From an uncultured Verrucomicrobiales bacterium (GTDB lineage: Bacteria; Verrucomicrobiota; Verrucomicrobiia; Verrucomicrobiales; Akkermansiaceae), in contig CALBVA010000294.1 in the NCBI GenBank assembly GCA_937969125.1, positions 1 through 7,123 on the forward strand: a stretch of 7,123 bases of DNA. The letters are read 5' to 3'. Under the pieces are notes generated by a model. The model had not been told where the DNA came from. It was given only the letters and a program-made list of their open reading frames with translations, and searched no databases. Both the position numbers and the translations under genes were made by a program. Below, piece after piece: positions 1-6,500 of the stretch (its first letter is position 1; every line of letters starts with the position of its first letter).

Positions 1-234
1 CGCACCTTCGATGCCAAGGGCATGACCGACCTCGCGATCAAGCAGCTCAGCGACGCCGAATCCGAACTCACCGCGATGGACAGCACCAAGAAGGAAATCC
101 TCTACGAGCTGGGAGTCATTTACCACAAAGCCGACCGTAAGGACGAAGCGCTGAACTGCTTCAAGCAGATCTACGAGATCGACTACGGCTACCGCGACGT
201 CGCGGCTCGCGTTGAAGGCTCCTACGAAGATTAA
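1..234 (+). CDS. TPR (tetratricopeptide repeat) protein, 3' end only
   Basis: This is the C-terminal end of a longer protein. The frame is open from the first base (R-T-F-D-A-K-G precede the first in-window Met at position 22), so that Met is internal and the true start lies upstream of the window. About 77 residues are visible. They form helix pairs with TPR spacing: 'ILYELGVIYHKADRKDEALNC' carries the small/aromatic pattern of one TPR, and it continues into a second helix pair ending in a Y-R-D-V-A motif just before the stop. TPRs are protein-interaction scaffolds, and no catalytic function can be inferred. The 'GYRDVAARVEGSY' ending resembles the end of TPR proteins I associate with Verrucomicrobiota, which is from memory and not a search. 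The stop TAA (232-234) is followed 23 bp later by a strong terminator, so this gene ends its transcription unit. Confidence 0.8.
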   Translation, partial: RTFDAKGMTDLAIKQLSDAESELTAMDSTKKEILYELGVIYHKADRKDEALNCFKQIYEIDYGYRDVAARVEGSYED

Positions 235-257
235 TTCTTCCCGCTTCCCAATATCTC

Positions 258-289
258 AAAACGGCGTCTGGCAACAGACGCCGTTTTTT
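258..289 (+). terminator. Intrinsic (Rho-independent) terminator of the TPR gene
   Basis: This is a perfect inverted repeat. The left arm ACGGCGTCTG (261-270) pairs with CAGACGCCGT (275-284) around a GCAA loop (271-274), a GNRA-type tetraloop. Three flanking A-T pairs (258-260 with 285-287) extend the stem to 13 bp. A run of six T (284-289) follows directly on the + strand. The hairpin sits between the TPR stop at 234 and the recombinase start. The orientation of the T-run fits termination of rightward transcription. On the other strand only four T follow the stem, so it would act weakly there. It also shows that the recombinase needs its own promoter, and that the long upstream extension of the recombinase frame (to an ATG at 212) is not its coding start. 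Confidence 0.93.
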
Positions 290-337
290 GGAGATCGGAC
301 TTTAGGATTTCCTGAAGGTCAAGAGTTCGTTATCTTC

Positions 338-1246
338 GTGGTCTTGAGCACCCTGACTGACAGCGAAGCTGACCGCTTTATCGAGTTTATGACGACGGAA
401 AAGAACTCGTCGCCCAAGACTCTCGAAAACTACACACTCGCCTTGCGCCTGTTGCGGGAGTGGCTCGGCGACAAGTTCACGAAGTGGCAGGATCTCACCG
501 CCGATCACTTCCGTGCTTACCTTTTCCAACTTCAAAAAGACGAACTGGCGCGGAGCACGGTGAGGTTACGCTTCGCAGCCTACCGCTCCTTCTACAAATT
601 CCTGGTTCACCGCTGTGGCTACCCAAAGAGCCCAGTGGCAGAAGTGGAGCTGCCCAAGGCCGACAAGCCACTGCCGGTGGTTTTGACCCTCCCCCAGATC
701 GAGGAGCTGCTAGAGCTGCCGATGAAGTCTGAACTGGAGGGGCAGGCACCTTCCTGGATGCGTGAACGGGACGCCGCGATCCTGGAGCTTTTTTATTCCA
801 CCGGACTCCGCCTCGCCGAACTGGCCTCGCTGAATGTGCACGAAATCGACACCAGTAATGAGAGCGTGAAGGTCATGGGAAAAGGATCGAAGGAGCGATT
901 AGTCCCGATCGGATCGATGGCAATGGCCGCCCTCCAAAAATACCGGAGCGCGGCCGAGGTTTACGAAGGTCCCCTCTTCCTCTCGAAACTCCGGAAGCGC
1001 CTTTCGACTCGCTCCATCAATACGGTCCTGAAGAAATACCTTCAGATGTCCTCCATCGCCTTCAATGTCACCCCGCATAAGCTGCGGCACTCATTCGCGA
1101 CCCACCTCCTGGATCACGGCGCCGACCTCCGCTCCGTGCAAGCACTCCTCGGACACGCCTCGCTCTCCACCACTCAAATCTACACTCACGTCACAAAAGA
1201 GAGACTGCGCGACGCCTACGTGAACGCGCACCCGCGGGCGAAGTAG
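338..1246 (+). CDS. Site-specific tyrosine recombinase, XerC/XerD type
   Basis: This 302-residue protein probably resolves chromosome dimers at a dif site near the replication terminus, working with FtsK. The N-terminal SAM-like core-binding domain spans about residues 7-95. The catalytic domain spans about 115-295. The active-site set is complete: Arg158 ('STGLRLAEL'), Lys182 ('VMGKGSKER'), His247 and Arg250 ('TPHKLRHSF'), His273 ('LLGHASLSTTQ') and nucleophile Tyr282. The spacings of 24, 65, 3, 23 and 9 residues closely match Xer enzymes. The length fits the family (about 300). The C-terminal end 'AHPRAK' is typical of Xer proteins, and features of both XerC and XerD appear, so I do not choose between them. 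I chose GTG 338 because the frame's earlier ATG (212) lies in the preceding gene and before the terminator. AAGAG (321-325) is a weak ribosome-binding candidate 12 nt upstream. TTG 344 and ATG 389 are alternatives, but ATG 389 would cut into the first DNA-binding helix. Confidence 0.93.
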   Translation: MVLSTLTDSEADRFIEFMTTEKNSSPKTLENYTLALRLLREWLGDKFTKWQDLTADHFRAYLFQLQKDELARSTVRLRFAAYRSFYKFLVHRCGYPKSPVAEVELPKADKPLPVVLTLPQIEELLELPMKSELEGQAPSWMRERDAAILELFYSTGLRLAELASLNVHEIDTSNESVKVMGKGSKERLVPIGSMAMAALQKYRSAAEVYEGPLFLSKLRKRLSTRSINTVLKKYLQMSSIAFNVTPHKLRHSFATHLLDHGADLRSVQALLGHASLSTTQIYTHVTKERLRDAYVNAHPRAK

Positions 1247-1314
1247 CCAAGAGTTGCGCTGGAAAGATTTTGCAAATGTGGACCTGATCGCAAGGCAAAC
1301 AAATCAAGCACTCA

Positions 1315-1935
1315 CTACTCCCGCTTCACCGTGCCTTGCAGGGTGACGTGGAAGTGGTATTGGCCGAGCATTTCACGGATCGAGAGGATATTGAGACGAG
1401 CGAGGAGGTAGATGTCTTCATGGTGACTCGGGAAGTCTTTGATAGGGACCCAGGCATCGCGGGCAGCGAGGTGGCGACGGATTTGCTCAAGCTTTTCGGC
1501 GACCGACTTTCTCGCTGGAATGAGGGCCTGCCATTCCTGGCGGATACGGCAGAGCCAGTCAGGCCCGGCGAGCATGAGGCCAATGAATCCCTCACCGGCG
1601 GCGGCGTATTCCTGGTTACTCATTCGTGAGAGACGCATCCCGGGGCGGCGGCTGGGTTTCTGGGCAATGCGTTCCCAATCGAGCGGGCCGGATTTTTTCA
1701 GCCGAAACCAACCACCCACGAAAAAAGCGGCTGCGAAGACGGAGGCTCCCAGAGCCATTGACCCGGAGAGTTCGCGGTGACTGATGACGAGGCTCCCCAT
1801 CAGCCAGGCGAAGAGAAAAGCGATGAGGAAGACCGCAGCTGCTCCGGAAAACCACAGAATCATGCGCCCGAAACAGCGGAAGTTATGCCGCCGGATCAGT
1901 GCAGGAGTGATGATCTCATAAGGGCCGGAATTCAT
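1315..1935 (-). CDS. Uncharacterised protein with two transmembrane helices
   Basis: I do not recognise a family for this 206-residue protein. Residues 1-24 are polar and basic and contain 'IRRHNFRCFGR'. Two hydrophobic segments follow, about 25-51 and 58-78, joined by a very short loop, which predicts a membrane hairpin with both ends on the same side. By the positive-inside rule (Arg/Lys flank both outer ends) that side is the cytoplasm. Residues 80-206 are soluble and mostly helical, with a charged stretch at 141-158 and a more aromatic/His-rich end ('FPSHHEDIYLLARLNILSIRE'-like, then 'YHFHVTLQG'). ATG 1935 is the first start after an in-frame TAA only two codons upstream, so the frame cannot begin much earlier. 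An AAGAG abuts the ATG and is too close for a normal ribosome-binding site. It starts 36 bp after the lipid-kinase stop and is probably the last gene of that operon. The overlapping frames on the + strand lack family signatures. Confidence 0.75.
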   Translation of the reverse strand: MNSGPYEIITPALIRRHNFRCFGRMILWFSGAAAVFLIAFLFAWLMGSLVISHRELSGSMALGASVFAAAFFVGGWFRLKKSGPLDWERIAQKPSRRPGMRLSRMSNQEYAAAGEGFIGLMLAGPDWLCRIRQEWQALIPARKSVAEKLEQIRRHLAARDAWVPIKDFPSHHEDIYLLARLNILSIREMLGQYHFHVTLQGTVKRE

Positions 1936-1971
1936 CTCTTACAGGACTCAACGGCGAGAGCGACCGCATTC

Positions 1972-2916
1972 TTAGCGCCTCCAGGGAGAAAGAATCTTAA
2001 GCACGGTATAGCGCAGTTTCACTTTTGGCACGGCGGGTGCGAAAACCTTCAGGGTCTTTCCGGTGGGAAGGAATTCCGCGACCTTGCTGCGGCCCCAAAG
2101 TTCACCATCGATCTCGATCGGCATGGTCTCATCACAGCTCACGGTGAGCCCGGCGGCTTGCAGGTATTCCACGCTGTCGCCGGGGGATTCGGGATCGATA
2201 CCTCCCTTCGCGAGCCCGCGCAAGGTATCGCGGACGAATTGGAGACCAGACTCTTTGAAAACCACAACGTCGAGGAGCTGGTCCGCATTGTCCGCCTTCT
2301 TAAAGAGCGGGAATTGGCCACCATAGAGAGTGCCATTCCCAACAAGCACCGCGATACCTTCGACGGTGCGGCCGTCGGCGCAGGTCACTTTCATCATTGG
2401 CGGCTTCGCCCCGAGGACCTTCGTGGCGGAGAGAAGGTAGGCGAACGGCCCAAGGCGTTTCTTCCGCTCCCAGGTGGTCTCCTCAATCACCTGAGCATCG
2501 AAACCCACGCCGGCCATCTGCACAAAAGGAGCTCCGTTCATCTGGAAGAGATCGACCTCGTGACTATGTCCGCCATCAATGACTTCCATCGCATTTTCCA
2601 ACCGATCATAGGGAATGCCGAGCTCACGAGCGAAGACATTCATGGTCCCGGTGGGAAAGATGCCCAGCGAGGTTTCCGAGCCGGCGAGTCCCTCCACAAC
2701 GGCATTCAAGGTGCCATCACCACCGGCGGCGATGACGAGCGGTTCGCCCTCGGAAGCGAAACGCTGCGCTAACTCGATCGCCTCCTCCCGACTACGCGTG
2801 GCATAGATCGTGAAGCGGGTGGCATTCTCCATGATGAATTTCAAGGCGCGCTTCCCCTTCTCGCTCTTCGCCTTGGGATTCAAGATGAGCGGGTAGCGTG
2901 GCGGCAGGTCAGTCAT
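1972..2916 (-). CDS. Diacylglycerol kinase family lipid kinase (DgkB/YegS type)
   Basis: This 314-residue protein is predicted to transfer phosphate from ATP to diacylglycerol or a related lipid alcohol at the cytoplasmic membrane face, which recycles lipid into phosphatidate. The N-terminal DAGK catalytic domain is clear. 'LILNPKA' (10-16) starts it, the nucleotide-binding 'AAGGDGTLNAV' has GGDGT at 65-69, and 'FPTGTMNVFARELGIP' follows (GTMN at 90-93). The C-terminal beta-sandwich contains 'GVGFDA' (136-141), 'GNGTLYGG' (193-200) and 'IEIDGE' (267-272). The Asp-Gly-Glu there is the conserved site thought to supply a catalytic acidic residue in this family. The usual 'xDGxLDV' segment reads 'NADQLLDV' (210-217), a small deviation. 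About 300 residues is normal for the family. The start ATG overlaps the Maf stop in an ATGA, and the only upstream purine-rich stretch is weak, so translation is probably coupled to Maf. The exact lipid substrate cannot be told from sequence, and a sphingosine-kinase-like activity is the alternative. Confidence 0.93.
   Translation of the reverse strand: MTDLPPRYPLILNPKAKSEKGKRALKFIMENATRFTIYATRSREEAIELAQRFASEGEPLVIAAGGDGTLNAVVEGLAGSETSLGIFPTGTMNVFARELGIPYDRLENAMEVIDGGHSHEVDLFQMNGAPFVQMAGVGFDAQVIEETTWERKKRLGPFAYLLSATKVLGAKPPMMKVTCADGRTVEGIAVLVGNGTLYGGQFPLFKKADNADQLLDVVVFKESGLQFVRDTLRGLAKGGIDPESPGDSVEYLQAAGLTVSCDETMPIEIDGELWGRSKVAEFLPTGKTLKVFAPAVPKVKLRYTVLKILSPWRR
2913..2916 (-). promoter_or_regulatory. 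ATGA stop/start overlap between maf and the lipid kinase gene
   Basis: On the - strand the kinase start ATG (2916-2914) and the Maf stop TGA (2915-2913) share two bases. No good Shine-Dalgarno sequence lies before the kinase ATG, so re-initiation by ribosomes finishing Maf is the likely way it is translated. This ties the two genes into one message. Confidence 0.85.
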
Positions 2917-3521
2917 CGGTCCGTCGATGGCAGAGGAAAGCCCATGCGGTCCAATTGGTCCAGAACCAAGGCTACCGGAAGGCCGACGATGTTATCGTAG
3001 TCGCCCTCGAACTTCTCGATGAGCATCTCGCCGTGATCCTGGATCGCGTAACCGCCGGCCTTATCGAGAACGGGGACTTTCTCGAGATATTCGGCAATGA
3101 TCTCCTCGGAATAATCGCGAAACTTCACAAAGGAGGTGCACACAAATTCAGAGCGGCGGTCGCCATGAGAGAGGACCACCCCGCTCATGACTTCCTGCAC
3201 GCGGCCGCGGAAGGTGCGGAGGTTTTCCGCTGCTTCCTCGAGATCAGCAGGCTTCCCGTAGACCTTCCCACCGAGCGCGACCACGGTGTCCGAGCCAATG
3301 ACCATGGCGTCCGGATGAGTCAATGACACCGCCATGCATTTGAGGCGCGCATTGGCCAGACAGAGTTCACGCGGAGGCAGGGCATCGCCTTCCAATTCCT
3401 CCACGTCTGGCGAGAGGATCTGGAAGGATAAGCCGGCCTCGCGAAGAAGATCACGACGACGCGGTGAGCCGGAGGCCAGGATGAGTTCCCAATCGACGGA
3501 GCCTTCTTGTAAACCGATCAT
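2913..3521 (-). CDS. maf: Maf family nucleotide pyrophosphatase (dTTP/UTP type)
   Basis: This 202-residue cytoplasmic enzyme hydrolyses nucleoside triphosphates to the monophosphate plus pyrophosphate. It is thought to remove non-canonical or modified nucleotides, and some members influence septum formation. The whole Maf signature is present: 'LASGSPRRRDLL' (15-26), 'LANARLK' (55-61), 'IGSDTVV' (75-81) with presumed catalytic Asp78, 'YGKPADLEEA' (88-97), 'FRGRVQEVMSGV' (104-115), 'DKAGGYAIQ' (153-161) and 'GDYDNIVGLP' (173-182). The DTVV form at the catalytic Asp matches the YhdE-like dTTP/UTP pyrophosphatase group rather than the YceF-like m7GTP group, which has a Gln in place of the Thr. 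That subgroup call is from family knowledge. Length is normal. ATG 3521 is the only plausible start before the signature. No good ribosome-binding site precedes it. It lies 49 bp after the macroglobulin-like gene and overlaps the lipid kinase start. Confidence 0.96.
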   Translation of the reverse strand: MIGLQEGSVDWELILASGSPRRRDLLREAGLSFQILSPDVEELEGDALPPRELCLANARLKCMAVSLTHPDAMVIGSDTVVALGGKVYGKPADLEEAAENLRTFRGRVQEVMSGVVLSHGDRRSEFVCTSFVKFRDYSEEIIAEYLEKVPVLDKAGGYAIQDHGEMLIEKFEGDYDNIVGLPVALVLDQLDRMGFPLPSTDR

Positions 3522-3570
3522 TCAAGAGCGAAGGAAGCGGAAGGAGCTGGCGTGGTCAATGCCTCGCGCG

Positions 3571-6500
3571 TCACTTCTTAAGGGCCTTGTTGATCTCAAT
3601 AGCTTTTCCGTTTCTGCGGCGGTTCTTATCCCAATCGGTGGTGTTATCTTGAATCAGGCTCTCCTGTCTCAGGGCATTATTGTAACCGTAATCGACCTTG
3701 CCTTTTTTCTGTATGAGTTGCTGCGGGATGGCATTCCGATTGTTCGCGACCATACCCAGACTCTGCTCGCCACGGAAGAAGGCGTAGCGGCCTTTCTCAT
3801 CGCGTGCGATCACGGTGGCCTTTCCATTCAAGCCGTCCCCTTTCCACACGCCGCGCAAATCGGTTTCACCGGATTGGAATTTCTCGTCGCTCGTGCCGAT
3901 AGCTTTCACGTGGACTGAGTCCAGAAAATCACCACTGACACGGTCGGTGAGATTGACCCGTATCGATCCGGCGGCGGAATCCTCCTGCACTTCCATCTTC
4001 AGTGGGGTCACTAGGACAAGGCCGGAGGTGTAGAGGTAGTCGCCCCGACAGATGATGAGGTAGGCCCCGTCGTCTTTCATCGGCAGACTGACCGTGGTCT
4101 CCTGATCGCTGGCAGCCTCTGTTGCAGCGAGATCCACCTTTACCTCATGCTTCGGCGAAATACCGGCGAGATTGACTTGAGAGACCTTGCTGAGATTTTT
4201 CTCACGGAGATAAAGACGCATGAGATCTACGCGATAGATTTGTAAATCCGCCTTGGTGATGTTGCGATGTTTGAGGGTCAATTTCACCTCTTCTCCGGAG
4301 CGGATCACCTTCACCTCATCAAGTTCGATCTTCTTTCGCTCGAACCAAGCGATGGCGTCTCCGGCATCGGGATATTCATTCTTCACCCGCTCATACCACT
4401 TCATTGCTTCGCTTGGTTTCCCACGAGCGTGGAGGATCTGCGCGCAAATGTAGGCGGCGAGATCTCGGTCTTTTCCAGAGCCATCGGCCACACTCTTCGC
4501 TGCGGCGAAGGCAGTGTCATAGTCGCGAAGCCAGAAGGCCGCGAGGGCCTCCATGTAGCGGAAGCTATCGGAAAAGTCGCTCTTCGGGAAAGCCTTCTGG
4601 CTAGCCCGAGTGCTGGCGAGCATCTCCTTAAATTGCTTGGTGATGAAGAGGGCATTTGCGCTTGAAAAAGCGGCATCATCCGTCAGTGGATGTTCGGGAT
4701 GGTGCAGACGGAAAAGATGCAGGACCTGAATCGCCCGATGGTAAATATCTTCTGGGTCAAGGTCCTCTCTGGAACCTTTCGCTGGGCTTAACTTCCCGGC
4801 CTCGGGAGCCTTCGAGAGAAGCTGCTGGGAGAGGGCAAAGAGAGCGTTGGAAATCTGCCCTTCATCCGGAAACTGCTTCCATAGGTCCAATTGATAAGCC
4901 ACGGAATCAAGGAAGCGGCCTTGGTCCTCGAGCGCCGCGCCGATGAAGGAATCGGTCCCAAATCCAGCCTCGATAGTGGCGAGGAAGACATCCATCCCAC
5001 GCTCGAATTCACCCAGCTCCCGATAAGCCACCGCGACTTTCAGGATCGTCGCGAAGGGAATCTCCGAATCGGGCGCGAGCTCATTGAGGATCTCAAAGGA
5101 ATCAGCGACGAGGCGGGCGGAGGGCTTCTCTTTTGCGAGTTCGATCCAGAGAGTCATGTTTGCGATCTCAGCACTTTGATAGGCGGGATCGGCCTTCCGA
5201 ATCGCAGCGAGCTGGGCCTCTGCAGCTGCATGATCGTCATTGGAAAAGTGGAGTTTCGCGAGTTCCAGGCGTTCCTTGAAATTAAATCGGTATGGCTCAG
5301 AGGATTCTTGCCCGCGTTTTAGAACGATGAGCTGCTCCTCGGAGCCAAAGATCACCTGCTCTGGCGCTGTCGGATCAACCAGAGTGGTCGGCGCGACCCT
5401 CCATTTTCCGGAACGTTTTGCGACAATCTCATAACTGAAGGACTTCCTGCTCATGGTGCCGACATGAGTGATAACGAGGTGCTCATCCTGGATTGAGGCC
5501 CCGCTGTGTCTCCCCTGTAGCGAACCACGGACATACTCAAAGCCCGCTGGAATTTTTTCCCAGATCAGGAGATCTCCCCCGTTTCGCTGAACCCCGGTAA
5601 CACGGAGATTCACGCGAATCCGCTGGCCGAGTTTCACCGTTTTCACGGGTGAGGTGCTCTCGGCCTTCAGCGGCAGCCCGCGATAAAGAAGGCCGTGATG
5701 GAGGAAGTTCCGCTCGTGGACCACATGTCTTACACCATCTTTCTTTGTAGGATACTTTGGCAAGGTTCCGAAGAGGCTTCCTCCCACACGAAGGCTCCCC
5801 CGCCCTTCCATGGTGACCTTGATCTCGTTCTTTCCGGTCTTCACCGACTTCGATGGGATGGCGATGTCCGTGAATGAGGAAAGCTTCGTGCTGTCCATCC
5901 GGGCCACGACGGTGCCATTCACACTGACGGTGGCCTTGAAATCCTCATCGCGAATCTCGCGCTTACGGAAGAGATCAGACAAGCCGACCAGCGCCACGCC
6001 TCGTCCGAGATCACTGGAAAAACCGAGGGCTCCGCAGCGGTCCCAGAGCTGCGCTTCGAGGGCCGAAACCGATTGATGGTTGGGATCAATCGCTGCCTGA
6101 ACCTGCAGAGCCCGCCCCAGGGTGATGGAGTTATTGGCCGGAACAGCACCGAGCTGCCCGATGAGCTGCCTTGCGAGCTCCCGGCGACCTTGTTTTAGGA
6201 AGCTCGCCGCGAGATGAGCACGACCGAAGGCATTGAGTTCGGTGCGTGCGCGGAAGAGTCGGTTACATGCCGAGAAATCGGCCGAATCGGAGCAGGAAAG
6301 AGCGTATTGAATCAAAGCGCGATCATTTGGCCCAGCCACCTTGATGGACTCATTGAGGTAGCTAACGGTCTTCTTCAGCACAGCATCATCGATCGCGATC
6401 CCGACGTTACTTGAGGCCACCAAAGCCTCGTAGGCGATGGCGGTCGCTACCAGATCTGCCTTCGCCCGGCCCACCACCTGGGTCCAGCCGCCACGGTCAT

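Noticed and set aside
212..337. Upstream extension of the recombinase frame to the ATG at 212
   Set aside because: It would overlap the TPR gene end and translate through the terminator hairpin, and the extra residues do not look like a Xer N-terminus.
338..1246. Recombinase as an integrase of a mobile element or integron
   Set aside because: No attachment site, cargo, excisionase or integron-specific insert is visible. Length and C-terminus fit the housekeeping Xer type, and the neighbours are ordinary chromosomal genes.
1247..1314. Possible bidirectional terminator between the converging recombinase and membrane-protein genes
   Set aside because: Only short, imperfect complementarity (for example TTTGC/GCAAA separated by about 20 bases) and no T-run, so there is not enough to call a terminator on either strand.
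1777..2772. Long open frame on the + strand (331 codons) opposite the lipid kinase and the membrane protein
   Set aside because: It lies antisense to a gene with clear DAGK motifs, has no recognisable domain, is rich in His/Gly/Glu in a way typical of a mirror frame, and runs across the 3' end of one gene and into another.
2898..3326. Open frame on the + strand (142 codons) opposite maf
   Set aside because: It is fully contained in the antisense of a complete Maf signature, and its apparent composition follows from the Maf codons.
3522..3570. Purine-rich repeat (GGAAGCGGAAGGAG-like) before maf as a regulatory element
   Set aside because: On the coding strand it reads as pyrimidine-rich, so it is not a Shine-Dalgarno, and no symmetry or promoter pattern was found in these 49 bp.
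3571..3750. C-terminal tail of the large protein as a sorting signal (LPxTG, PEP-CTERM or similar)
   Set aside because: The tail is basic and Asn/Gln-rich but has no hydrophobic segment or known sorting motif.
3334..3918. Open frame on the + strand (194 codons) opposite maf and the large protein
   Set aside because: It spans the boundary between two well-supported - strand genes, starts with Arg/Ser-rich low-complexity sequence and shows no family signature.
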